From DATCVR01 sp036566745 (GTDB lineage: Bacteria; Actinomycetota; Actinomycetes; Jiangellales; Jiangellaceae), in the NCBI GenBank assembly GCA_036566745.1, contig DATCVR010000070.1:1-22098 (forward strand): a stretch of 22,098 nucleotides of DNA. Reading direction: 5' to 3'. The position numbers were made by a program, and so were the translations under genes. The notes beneath the pieces are model-generated. The model was not told the DNA's origin, did not search any database, and worked only from the letters and a program-made list of their open reading frames with translations. Shown here piece by piece: positions 14,057-21,817 of this stretch (positions within the stretch are counted from its first letter, which is position 1; each line of letters starts with the position of its first letter).

Positions 14057-14069
14057 CCCATCTGGGTGA
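14053..14069. promoter_or_regulatory. 17-bp palindrome, copy 1, upstream of the M24 peptidase gene
   Basis: TCACCC-CATCT-GGGTGA is a perfect inverted repeat with 6-bp arms. The same arms and spacing recur at 16596-16612 before the second permease. TAGCGT (14091-14096), a possible -10, lies 21 bp downstream, so it probably overlaps the promoter. No regulator gene is in the cassette. Confidence 0.65.
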
Positions 14070-14125
14070 CGTTGCCAGCCGGGGACCTGCGTAGCGTCAG
14101 CGTGTGGACGGATGGAGGATTCTCG

Positions 14126-15259
14126 ATGGTGACAGCTGCCGAGGAGCCCCGGGACTTTACCGCCGAGGACTACGCGGCTCGCATGGCGCGCGTCGTCGAA
14201 CAGGCGCAGGAGGCCGAACTTGACGGGGTCGTCGTGGCCCCTGGGCCGGACCTGGTGTGGTTGACCGGCTATCAGCCCACGGCCATCACTGAGCGGCTCA
14301 CGATTCTGGTGCTCTCCCACGCCAGGCCTCCCACCCTGCTGGTCCCGGTCCTCGAGCGGCCAGACGCTGAGGCGTCCACCGGAGCCGCCTCGCTCGAGAT
14401 GCGTGACTGGAGCGACGGCGCCGATCCCTACCAAGCCGCTTCCACGATCCTGCGGCCCGACGGCCGGTTCGGGATCTCCGACGCAGCCTGGTCGGCCCAC
14501 CTGCTCGGCCTCCAGCACGCCCTCCCACGCTCGCGCTTCCAGGCGCTCGGCGATTGTCTCCCCATGCTGCGGGCGGTCAAGGGCGCCGACGAGCTCGAGC
14601 GGCTCGCCGCCGCGGGCGGTGCCGCCGATGCGACCTTCCTCGAGATCCTCGAGTTGCCCTTCGAGGGACGTCTCGAGACCGAGGTGGCAGCCGACCTGGG
14701 CCGCCTGCTGCGCGAGCATGGCCATGAGCAGGTCGACTTCACCGTCGTCGGCTCCGGCCCCAACGGCGCGAACCCGCACCACGAGGCCGGTAACCGGAGG
14801 ATCGAGCACGGCGACCCGGTGGTCCTGGACTTCGGCGGGCTGATGTACGGCTACGGCTCCGACACCACCCGCACGGTCACGGTGGGCGAGCCGACCCAGG
14901 AGGTCCGCGACGTCCACGACATCGTGCAGAGGGCACAGCAGGCCGCGTTCGAGGCGGTGCGGCCGGGGGTGCCCTGTCAAGAGATCGACCGGGTTGCCAG
15001 GGCGGTGATCACCGAGGCGGGGTACGGCGAGCAGTTCATCCACCGCACCGGCCACGGCATCGGGGTCACGACCCATGAGCCGCCCTACATGGTCGAGGGC
15101 GAGCAGCAGGCGCTGCGCCCGGGCATGTGCTTCTCGATCGAGCCAGGGATCTACCTGAGCGGACGGTTCGGCGTGCGCATCGAGGACATCGTCGCCGTCA
15201 CCGACACCGACGGACGCCGACTCAACAACACCGACCGTCACCTGCGCATCGTCAGCTAG
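14126..15259 (+). CDS. M24-family metallopeptidase (Xaa-Pro peptidase-like)
   Basis: A 377-residue M24B protein with a creatinase-like N-terminal domain (about 15-150, including VVVAPGPDLVWLTGYQP) and a pita-bread catalytic domain. All five metal ligands are visible: Asp235 (VLDFGG), Asp246 (YGSDTTRT), His310 (TGHGIGV), Glu339 (SIEPGIY) and Glu353 (RIEDIV), with His residues at NPHHEAG and TTHEPP in supporting positions. Such enzymes cleave Xaa-Pro dipeptides or N-terminal Xaa-Pro bonds; ectoine hydrolase and creatinase share the fold, so a modified amino-acid substrate is also possible. The ATG with GGAGG upstream was preferred over a GTG 20 codons earlier. It is the first gene of the plus-strand cassette, with an APC permease 8 bp downstream. 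Confidence 0.9.
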   Translation: MVTAAEEPRDFTAEDYAARMARVVEQAQEAELDGVVVAPGPDLVWLTGYQPTAITERLTILVLSHARPPTLLVPVLERPDAEASTGAASLEMRDWSDGADPYQAASTILRPDGRFGISDAAWSAHLLGLQHALPRSRFQALGDCLPMLRAVKGADELERLAAAGGAADATFLEILELPFEGRLETEVAADLGRLLREHGHEQVDFTVVGSGPNGANPHHEAGNRRIEHGDPVVLDFGGLMYGYGSDTTRTVTVGEPTQEVRDVHDIVQRAQQAAFEAVRPGVPCQEIDRVARAVITEAGYGEQFIHRTGHGIGVTTHEPPYMVEGEQQALRPGMCFSIEPGIYLSGRFGVRIEDIVAVTDTDGRRLNNTDRHLRIVS

Positions 15260-15267
15260 AGGTGGAC

Positions 15268-16581
15268 ATGGCATCCGCACAGCAGGGCACCGAGGCCGCC
15301 GCAGGACGTGGCATGACCGTGCGGGGGGCGGCTTTCCTCGGCGTCGGCTCGATGGTCGGCGCCGGCATCTTCGCTCTTCTCGGGGAGGCGGGCGCGGTCG
15401 CCGGGTCGGCGGTGTGGATCTCGTTCCTCGTCGCCGGCACCGTCGCGGCCCTCCAGGGCTACGCGGTGGCCAAGCTCGGCGCGACCTACCCCTCCTCGGG
15501 CGGCATCGTCACCTTCCTCATCCAGGGCTTCGGTCGAGGACACGTGTCAGCTGTCACGTCCTGGTTGCTCTACTTCGCAGCCATCATCGTGACCGCGATG
15601 GTATCGGTTTCCTTCGGCAGCTACGGCTCTGCGCTGTTCTTCGACGACTCGACCACGTGGAGCAAGATCCTCACGACCGCGGTGGTGCTGTTGGTCGCGG
15701 TGGTCAACATCGCCGGCGCGAAGTTCATCGACAGGGTGCAGAGCCTGATCGTCATCGTGCTCCTGGCCGTCTTCGCCGTGTTCATCGTCGTCACTCTCGT
15801 CCAGGTGGACCCCGAACTCCTGGCACCCGAGACCTATCCGCCGAGCACGGACATCGTGTCGAGTGTCGCCCTGACGTTCTTCGCCTACCTGGGCTTCACC
15901 GTCATCAGCTTCACCGGCGACGACCTGCCCGATCCGAGCCGCAACCTGCCCCGTGCCATGTACCTCGCACTGGGGATCACCACGGTGCTCTACGTCCTGA
16001 TCTCCTTGGGCGTCTTCGGCACCCTGACCGTGGACGAGGTGGTGGCCAACGGCGAGACGGCGCTGGCCGAGGCGGCCAAGCCCGCACTCGGTCAGGCCGG
16101 GTTCGCGATGATGGCCGTGGCGGCGCTGCTGGCCACGTCGTCGTCGGTGAACGCCAACATCTACGCTGCTGCCGGGTCGACGGCCAAGCTGGCGCAGACC
16201 GGCACCTTCCCTCCCGTTTTCGGGCAGCCCGCCCGGGTGGGCGGCACCCGGGGGCTCGTCATCTCGGTGATCCTGGTGCTGCTGCTGGCAGCTCTCGTGG
16301 ACCTCACCGCCATCGCGTCCTTGGGCAGCGCAGTCGCCCTGGCGATCTTCCTGGTCGTATCCGTCGCCGCCTTCAAGCTGCGCCGCGAGACGGGTTCCAA
16401 GACACTGATCCTGGTGGCGGCGATCGTCCTGACCGTGGTGGTCCTCCTGGTGTTCGCTGTGCAGACGCTTCGCAACGAGCCCGAGACGTTCACCGCGATC
16501 ATCGGCATCCTGATCCTTGCGGTCGGCCTCGACCTGATCTGGGCCCGCATGCGCGCCCGCGGGAGCGCCGCCGGTTCCTGA
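15268..16581 (+). CDS. APC-superfamily amino acid permease
   Basis: A 437-residue permease with about twelve hydrophobic helices. The first helix carries the substrate-binding signature GVGSMVGAGIFALLGEAGAVAG (about 25-46) of the APC superfamily, and the segment FFAYLGFTVISFTGDDLPDPSRNLPRAMYLALGI is the typical helix 6 to helix 7 region with the conserved ExxDP-like loop (here DDLPDPSRNLPRA). It imports amino acids or related amines, usually with protons; the specific substrate cannot be read from the sequence. GAGGTGG precedes the ATG. It follows the M24 peptidase by 8 bp and is almost certainly cotranscribed, so its substrate is probably related to that enzyme's substrate or product. Confidence 0.9.
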   Translation: MASAQQGTEAAAGRGMTVRGAAFLGVGSMVGAGIFALLGEAGAVAGSAVWISFLVAGTVAALQGYAVAKLGATYPSSGGIVTFLIQGFGRGHVSAVTSWLLYFAAIIVTAMVSVSFGSYGSALFFDDSTTWSKILTTAVVLLVAVVNIAGAKFIDRVQSLIVIVLLAVFAVFIVVTLVQVDPELLAPETYPPSTDIVSSVALTFFAYLGFTVISFTGDDLPDPSRNLPRAMYLALGITTVLYVLISLGVFGTLTVDEVVANGETALAEAAKPALGQAGFAMMAVAALLATSSSVNANIYAAAGSTAKLAQTGTFPPVFGQPARVGGTRGLVISVILVLLLAALVDLTAIASLGSAVALAIFLVVSVAAFKLRRETGSKTLILVAAIVLTVVVLLVFAVQTLRNEPETFTAIIGILILAVGLDLIWARMRARGSAAGS

Positions 16582-16595
16582 ACCGCACCGTCGGC

Positions 16596-16612
16596 TCACC
16601 CGGCAAGGGTGA
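16596..16612. promoter_or_regulatory. 17-bp palindrome, copy 2, upstream of the second permease
   Basis: TCACCC-GGCAA-GGGTGA has the same 6-bp arms and 5-bp spacer as the site before the M24 gene, with an unrelated spacer sequence. It lies 15 bp after the first permease stop. TAGCCT (16636-16641) could be a -10 of an internal promoter 23 bp downstream. Confidence 0.65.
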
Positions 16613-16678
16613 TGCGCTACGCCGCGCCTGCTCCCTAGCCTGCCACCTACGAATGCGGTCACGTTGGGCCAAGGAGTG

Positions 16679-16732
16679 ATGAGCATGCTCAGGTTCCGAG
16701 GACTTCCCAGACGTCTCGGGCGGTCGACATGA
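16679..16732 (+). CDS. Candidate arginine-rich leader peptide of the second permease
   Basis: A short reading frame encodes MSMLRFRGLPRRLGRST. AAGGAG (16671-16676) is two bases from the first ATG and eight from the second (16685), so the likely product is 15 residues. Five are Arg, read by five different codons (AGG, CGA, AGA, CGT, CGG), several of them rare in high-GC genomes. Its TGA overlaps the permease ATG as ATGA, and the permease has only a weak ribosome site of its own (GGGCGG). A small hairpin (CCGAG 16696-16700 with CTCGG 16715-16719) spans the arginine codons and that ribosome site. This fits a translationally coupled, possibly arginine-sensing leader. Translation is inferred. Confidence 0.5.
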   Translation: MSMLRFRGLPRRLGRST

Positions 16733-18174
16733 GCGCCGCAGACGCTGCAGCGGGGGCGGCGCGAGCCAAGGTCCCGGCCACCGCCTGGATCTCGTGGGTT
16801 GCCCTGGCGATGATGACCACAAGCTCGGTCGCCAGCCTGCGGGCGGCGCCGACCATGGCCGTCTATGGATTGGCTTGCGTCTTCTTGTACCTCCTCCCCG
16901 CCGTCGTGTTCCTGCTGCCGACCTCGCTCGTCTCCGCGGAGCTCGCGTCGGGGTGGGAGGGCGGCATCTACAAGTGGGTCTCGGAGGGGATCTCGAAGCC
17001 GATGGGCTTCCTGGCCGTGTGGTGCCAGTTCGCGATGACGATCTTCTACTACCCGAGCCTCCTGGGGTTCGTGGCGAGCACGCTTGCGTACGTGTTCAAC
17101 CCCGAGCTGGCCAGCAGCGGCGTGTGGACCGCGTGCGTCATCATCGTCGTGTACTGGTCCGGAGTCTGGATCTCCTCGCGCGGCACGAAGGGCGTGGCGG
17201 GTCTGGCCAGCGGTGGCCTGATCATCGGGACCCTGATCCCCGGCGTCGTGCTGGTCTTCCTGGGCTTGGTGTTCCTCGGGCAGGGCAACGAGTCGGCGGC
17301 GCCGATGACCGCCGAGAACTTCTTCCCGGTGTGGGCCGGGCTCTCCAGCCTCGTCCTCATCGTCAACAACTTCCTCTCCTACTCCGGCATGGAGATGAAC
17401 GCGGTTCACGTGTCCTCGCTGAGGAACCCGGCCAAGGAGTTCCCGAAGTCGATATTCCTGGCCATGGGACTGGTCCTGGCGATCTTCATCCTGCCGGCGC
17501 TGGCGATCAGCTGGATCGTGCCCGCCGAGGAGCTGTCCCTCACCGCCGGTGTGATGCAGGCCTTCGACGCGGTCTTCGCGAACTTCGGCTGGCAGTGGCT
17601 CACCCCGATCGTCGGCATCATGCTGGTCACCGCCTCGCTCGGCGGCATGCTGACCTGGCTGGCCGGGCCCTCGAAGGGCCTGCTGCTGATCTCCCGGCAG
17701 GAGGGCTACCTGCCGCCCTTCCTGCAGCGCCTCAACAAGAACGGTGTCCAGCAGAACATCCTGGTAGTCCAGGGTCTGGTGACCACCGCGATCGGCCTCG
17801 CCTACGCGTTGATCCCCGACGTCTCCAGCGCCTACTGGATCTTCTCGGTGATCACCACGCAGGTCTACCTGATCATGTACCTGCTGATGTTCGTGGCCGC
17901 GATCCAGCTGCGCCGCAAACACCCGGACCACCCCCGCGGTTATCGAGCTCCCATGCTGATCGGGATGTGCGGCGTCGGCTTCGCGGCCTCGCTGGCCGCG
18001 CTGCTCGTGGGGTTCATCCCACCCTCGCAGTTCGCCTCCGGCAACGCCGGCGTCTACTTCCTGATCGTCGGCGGCGGCGCACTGGGTCTCGGCTTGCTCG
18101 TTCCGTTCCTCTTCTACCGGCTCCGCAAGCCGTCCTGGAAGCAGCCCGAGCCGCAGGAGGTTACCCCGTCATGA
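16729..18174 (+). CDS. APC-family amino acid permease/antiporter (GadC-like, glutamate:GABA antiporter group)
   Basis: A 481-residue permease with about twelve helices. The segment SLRAAPTMAVYGLACVFLYLLPAVVFLLPTSLVSAELASGWEGGIYKWV (36-84) resembles the glutamate:GABA antiporter branch (ASLRxxPxMAxYG and SAELA-GWP-GGVYxWV), and FLSYSGMEMNAVHVSSLRNPAKEFPKSIFLA is the conserved helix 6/7 region with an SGMExxAxHxxxxxNP signature. It may exchange amino acids rather than only import them. The ATG overlaps the stop of a short leader frame. Its own stop overlaps the start of the small membrane protein as ATGA, so these two are translationally coupled. C-terminal residues are charged and cytoplasmic. 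Substrate unknown. Confidence 0.9.
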   Translation: MSAADAAAGAARAKVPATAWISWVALAMMTTSSVASLRAAPTMAVYGLACVFLYLLPAVVFLLPTSLVSAELASGWEGGIYKWVSEGISKPMGFLAVWCQFAMTIFYYPSLLGFVASTLAYVFNPELASSGVWTACVIIVVYWSGVWISSRGTKGVAGLASGGLIIGTLIPGVVLVFLGLVFLGQGNESAAPMTAENFFPVWAGLSSLVLIVNNFLSYSGMEMNAVHVSSLRNPAKEFPKSIFLAMGLVLAIFILPALAISWIVPAEELSLTAGVMQAFDAVFANFGWQWLTPIVGIMLVTASLGGMLTWLAGPSKGLLLISRQEGYLPPFLQRLNKNGVQQNILVVQGLVTTAIGLAYALIPDVSSAYWIFSVITTQVYLIMYLLMFVAAIQLRRKHPDHPRGYRAPMLIGMCGVGFAASLAALLVGFIPPSQFASGNAGVYFLIVGGGALGLGLLVPFLFYRLRKPSWKQPEPQEVTPS

Positions 18175-18614
18175 GCATCCCGGTCGAGAGCCAGAGCAAG
18201 CGCGAACGCAGCTGGATCTACATCACCGCCGGGATCATCTTCGGCGCCCTCATCATTGCCGGGCTGATCGCCTTCAGCTCGGCCCGAGAGACCCGCGAGG
18301 CGCAGGAGAAGGCCGACCAGCTGATTGCGGCGATCGAGGACGCCGGTGCGACGGCACCCGACAGGGACCAGATCGTGCGCGTCCTCGGCGACGACGGAGG
18401 GGCGACCTGCGAAAACCCGAACGACGCACTGAGTCGGGCCGTCCTGCTCTCGCAGCTCGCGAACGGGGCGACCGGCCCCGGGGCTCGCCCGGTCATCGCG
18501 GATAGCCGGGTCTTCCAGGGCCAGCTGCTGATCATCGACATCTACTGCCCCGAGGAGCTGGATGACTTCAAGGAGTTCGTCGAAGACCTCGAGACCGACG
18601 ACGTGGCGGGGTGA
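18171..18614 (+). CDS. Unrecognised single-pass membrane protein with two cysteines
   Basis: I do not recognise this 147-residue protein. It has a basic N-terminus (SKRER), one hydrophobic helix at about 15-37 (WIYITAGIIFGALIIAGLIAFSS), a charged helical linker and a soluble domain with exactly two cysteines (Cys80 in TCENPND, Cys126 in IYCPEELDDF) that could form a disulfide if the domain is outside the membrane, as the positive-inside rule suggests. The start ATG overlaps the permease stop (ATGA) and its stop is 7 bp before the M20 dipeptidase start. This tight placement suggests an accessory subunit of the permease, or an extracytoplasmic sensor; both are inferences. Confidence 0.75.
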   Translation: MSIPVESQSKRERSWIYITAGIIFGALIIAGLIAFSSARETREAQEKADQLIAAIEDAGATAPDRDQIVRVLGDDGGATCENPNDALSRAVLLSQLANGATGPGARPVIADSRVFQGQLLIIDIYCPEELDDFKEFVEDLETDDVAG

Positions 18615-18621
18615 GTGAGCC

Positions 18622-19968
18622 ATGGACCTGAAGGCTCGCATCACCGAGCTCATGCCCCAGGCACGCGAAGAGCTCACCGAGCTCGTCGCCATCAGGTCGG
18701 TCGCCGACCCGCGCCAGTTCCCGCCCGAGGAGTGCCACCGTGCCGCACAGTGGGTGCTCGACCGCTTCGCAGCTCTCGGCTTCACCGACGCCCGGTTGGC
18801 GGAGACAGCGGACGGTAGCAACGCCGTCGTCGGCTCTCGGCCGTGCGCGCGGACCGATGCGCCCACGGTGCTGCTCTACGCCCACTACGACGTGCAACCA
18901 CCCCTCGACGACGCCGCCTGGGAGACACCGCCGTTCGAGCTGACCGAGCGGAACGGCCGCTGGTACGGACGCGGGACGGCGGACTGCAAGGGCAACATCC
19001 TCATGCACCTCATCGCCCTCCGTGCCCTCGGGCAGGACGTGCCGGTGAACCTCAAACTGGTGGTGGAAGGCTCCGAGGAGCAGGGCACCGGCGGCCTCGA
19101 GTCCTTCGTGGTCGACAACGCCGACCTGCTCCGCGCGGACGCGATCCTGGTCTGCGACACCGGAAACGCCGCCGTCGGGCACCCGGCCGCGACCGTCAGC
19201 CTGCGCGGCATGGTCAACGTGGTCGTCACCGTCGAGGCGTTGGCCTCCGAGCTGCACTCCGGGATGTTCGGCGGGCCCGCCCCGGATGCCCTCGCGGCCC
19301 TTGTCGCGATGCTGGCCAGCCTGAGGGACGCAGCCGGTAACACCACCATCGACGGGCTCGACAACACCCGACGCTGGGAAGGCCAGCCGTACCCGCCCGA
19401 GCAGTTCCGCCGAGACGCCGGGCTGCTGGACGGAGCGCAGCTGCTCGGTGATGGCACGGTCTCGGACATGCTGTGGGCACGGCCGTCGGTCACCGTGCTC
19501 GGCATCGACTGCCCACCCGTGGTCGGCTCGGCGGCGGCGATCGTGCCCGAGGCCGCGGCGCGGCTCAACCTGCGCATCCCACCCGGGCTCGCACCCGACG
19601 TGGCAGAGAAGGCGCTCAGGGAGCACCTCCACCAGGCCGCACCCTGGGGTGTCCACGTCACGATCGAGGTGGAGGGCACCGGATCGCCGTTCCGGGCCAC
19701 GGTCGACGGCCCGGCGTACCAGGCTTTGGGCGAGGCGATGCTGGAGGCCTACGACAAGCCGATGGCAACCCTCGGACAGGGCGGCTCGATCCCGCTGTGC
19801 AACGTCCTCACCGACACCTACCCCGACGCCGAGATCATCCTGATGGGAGTCGAGGAGTCCCTGACGTTGATCCACGCCCCGAACGAGAGTGTCGACCCAC
19901 GTGAGATCTCCGCCATGGCCCTGACCGAGGCACTGTTCCTGCAGCGCTACGCCGCTGTGGCGACCTGA
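18622..19968 (+). CDS. M20-family metallodipeptidase (carnosinase/CNDP-like)
   Basis: A 448-residue M20 peptidase. The di-zinc site is complete: His88 and catalytic Asp90 (YAHYDVQP), bridging Asp121 (GRGTADCKGN), catalytic Glu152 and ligand Glu153 (EGSEEQGT), Asp179 (VCDTGN) and His418 (LIHAPNESV). SELHSGMFGG (209-218) holds the His of the dimerisation lid domain that reaches the partner's active site. The closest subgroup hydrolyses dipeptides including beta- or gamma-linked ones. The substrate-end motif reads GQGGSIPLCNVL, where many relatives have RxGGSIP. ATG start, 7 bp after the small membrane protein gene. Together with the M24 peptidase it suggests intracellular cleavage of imported dipeptides. 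Confidence 0.92.
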   Translation: MDLKARITELMPQAREELTELVAIRSVADPRQFPPEECHRAAQWVLDRFAALGFTDARLAETADGSNAVVGSRPCARTDAPTVLLYAHYDVQPPLDDAAWETPPFELTERNGRWYGRGTADCKGNILMHLIALRALGQDVPVNLKLVVEGSEEQGTGGLESFVVDNADLLRADAILVCDTGNAAVGHPAATVSLRGMVNVVVTVEALASELHSGMFGGPAPDALAALVAMLASLRDAAGNTTIDGLDNTRRWEGQPYPPEQFRRDAGLLDGAQLLGDGTVSDMLWARPSVTVLGIDCPPVVGSAAAIVPEAAARLNLRIPPGLAPDVAEKALREHLHQAAPWGVHVTIEVEGTGSPFRATVDGPAYQALGEAMLEAYDKPMATLGQGGSIPLCNVLTDTYPDAEIILMGVEESLTLIHAPNESVDPREISAMALTEALFLQRYAAVAT

Positions 19969-19986
19969 CCGAGCGTCGTCCGACAG

Positions 19987-21342
19987 ATGGCAGTGTCCCA
20001 GCCACGGGACGTCTACGGCAGCCTCGACCTGGCGCTCCGCATCGGCGACCTCCTGCTCTCCTCCGGAGGGGGCGCCGCCGATGTCGAGGCGACGATGCTC
20101 GAGGTCGCTCACGCCTGCGGACTGCGCGGGGTCGACGCCGACGTCACCTTCACGGAGCTGTCGCTGCAGCAGCAGTCGAGCATCGAGGTTCCGGCCTCGA
20201 TCCTGGTACGGCGGGTGAGGCGCCGACCGGTGGACTACGCGGAGCTGATCGAGGTGGATCGACTCGTGCAGGACCTACTGGACGGAACGACCACCGGTGA
20301 CGAGGCTCGGGACCGGATCGCTGCCATCGACTCCGCGGTCCACCGCCGTTCTCAATGGCTCGTGACGGTGAGCTGGGGTGCCGTGGGTGCGTCGCTGGCG
20401 GTCACGCTCGGCGGTGGGGCGGTGGTGAGTTGCTTGGCTTTTGTGGCGGCGTGCGGCGTCGACCTGGTCGGGCGGGCCACGCGGAGCCGGGTTCCGCTGT
20501 TCTACCAGCAGACCGCCGGTGGGTTCCTCGCCACGCTCGTCGCGGTGGGCGCCGCGGCGACACAGGTACAGGCGGACCCCTCTCTCATCGTGACCGCGGG
20601 CATCATCATCCTGCTCGCCGGCATCGGACTCATGGGCGCCATGGCCGACGCGCTGACCGGGTATCCGCTCACGGCGAGTGCCCGACTGCTTGACGCCATG
20701 CTCGCGACCACGGGCGTGATCGCCGGGGTGGCCGCCGGGCTGACGGTCGCTGAGCTTGCGGGCGCCGACCTGGGCCGCGTGGAGCCCGGGGCCACGGGCC
20801 TGGCCCATGGATCGGCCATGACCCTCGGCGCCGGGCTGGCAGCCGCCGCGTACGGCGTGGCGTGCTACGCGCCGTTACGCGCGGCGGCCGCGGCCGCCGG
20901 CGTGGCTGGGTGCGGTCAGGCACTCTTCCTGGCCGTGGAGAGGCTCTCCCTGGGGCAGACCTGGGCGGCAACGGCCGCGGCGGTAGCGATCGGCACGATC
21001 AGCCATGGGATCGCCAGCTGGGTGCGAGTGCCGCCGCTGGTCCTGATCGTGCCCGCCATCGTGCCGCTCCTGCCCGGCCTGTCCATCTACCGAGGATTGG
21101 CTCTGCTTGCCGAAGGCGAGGATGGCGTGCTGGATCTGGCAGCTGCAGGGACCACGGCGATCGCGCTGGCAGCCGGAGTCATTCTCGGCCAGTACCTCGC
21201 ACAGCCCATTCGGCGGGAGGGGCTGCGGTTGGAGGGCCGCCTGGTGGGTCCCCGGCTCGCCGGTCCACTGCTCACGCGCCCGGGCCGTCGCGGTAAGCCG
21301 CCGGTCAGTCCGAACGACGGGGAACCGCCTGGACGAGCCTGA
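19987..21342 (+). CDS. ThrE-family threonine/serine exporter
   Basis: A 451-residue ThrE-type exporter. The soluble N-terminal half contains LLLSSGGGAADVEATMLEVAHACGL (22-46), the conserved SGxxxxxVExxM region of the ThrE N-terminal domain, and the fusion with a C-terminal ten-helix membrane region (from about residue 120) is the single-chain form typical of Corynebacterium and relatives. VPPLVLIVPAIVPLLPGLSIYRGL is the conserved C-terminal PG(L/S)xxYRG motif. It would use the proton motive force to export threonine, serine or similar amino acids. Start ATG lies 18 bp after the dipeptidase; a GTG two codons later is also possible. The C-terminal tail (from about 415) is basic and disordered. 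Likely role: release of surplus amino acid from the cassette's peptidases. Confidence 0.9.
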   Translation: MAVSQPRDVYGSLDLALRIGDLLLSSGGGAADVEATMLEVAHACGLRGVDADVTFTELSLQQQSSIEVPASILVRRVRRRPVDYAELIEVDRLVQDLLDGTTTGDEARDRIAAIDSAVHRRSQWLVTVSWGAVGASLAVTLGGGAVVSCLAFVAACGVDLVGRATRSRVPLFYQQTAGGFLATLVAVGAAATQVQADPSLIVTAGIIILLAGIGLMGAMADALTGYPLTASARLLDAMLATTGVIAGVAAGLTVAELAGADLGRVEPGATGLAHGSAMTLGAGLAAAAYGVACYAPLRAAAAAAGVAGCGQALFLAVERLSLGQTWAATAAAVAIGTISHGIASWVRVPPLVLIVPAIVPLLPGLSIYRGLALLAEGEDGVLDLAAAGTTAIALAAGVILGQYLAQPIRREGLRLEGRLVGPRLAGPLLTRPGRRGKPPVSPNDGEPPGRA

Positions 21343-21409
21343 TCTCACGTGCGTGCTGCCCGTGCTGGATGCACTCCTCCACGCTGAGCCACCGCGGGAA
21401 CCCCAACTG

Positions 21410-21442
21410 CGAAGACCCGGACCGTGACCGTCCGGGTCTTCG
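21410..21442. terminator. 13-bp hairpin terminator, copy B of a 43-nt repeat
   Basis: CGAAGACCCGGAC and GTCCGGGTCTTCG form a 13-bp stem with a 7-nt loop, 67 bp after the ThrE stop. The unit 21409-21451 matches 13775-13817 at 37 of 43 positions, including the trailing GGTGTGGG. It ends the cassette. Confidence 0.75.
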
Positions 21443-21541
21443 TGGTGTGGGCGCAGCAGGGTTCGGACTGAGCCGCCCCGGGGTGTCCGGAGGCCGGTTT
21501 TGGTGGCTCAGGCGGTTGGCGTGAGCTGGTTTCGTGCAGCG

Positions 21542-21814
21542 TTAGTGGACTTGTTCGGCGGCGGCGGGTGTCAGGTCGTCGATGGCTTCGTGGGGTCGTT
21601 CGTGGTTGAACCAGTCGACCCAGTTCAGGGTTTCGATCTCGACGTGTTCGACGCCTCGCCAGGGGCTTTCGGGCTGGATCAGCTCGGCCTTGAACAGGCC
21701 GATCTGGGACTCGGCGAGCGCGTTGTCGTAGGCGTCTCCGACCGATCCGACCGACGGGTCGACACCGGCTTCGACGAGCCGATGGGTGAAGGCGAACGAG
21801 GTGTATTGGCTGCC
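21542..21814 (-). pseudogene. IS3-family transposase, 3' fragment (DDE integrase C-terminus)
   Basis: The frame begins abruptly at GSQYTSFAFTHRLVEAG, continues with VDPSVGSVGDAYDNALAES and ends WVDWFNHERPHEAIDDL...AAAEQVH. This is the last ~90 residues of an IS3-type OrfB (rve) transposase: GSQYTS follows the second catalytic Asp (lost at the junction), and DNALAES contains the catalytic Glu. The N-terminal two thirds and the usual OrfA are missing because the sequence changes to an IS481-type transposase on the other strand. It is certainly inactive. Confidence 0.88.
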
Positions 21815-21817
21815 CGC

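Noticed and set aside
15547..17931. A 794-codon open frame antisense to the two permeases.
   Set aside because: It is rich in His, Asp, Gln and Arg repeats created by reading hydrophobic helices backwards, with no domain pattern.
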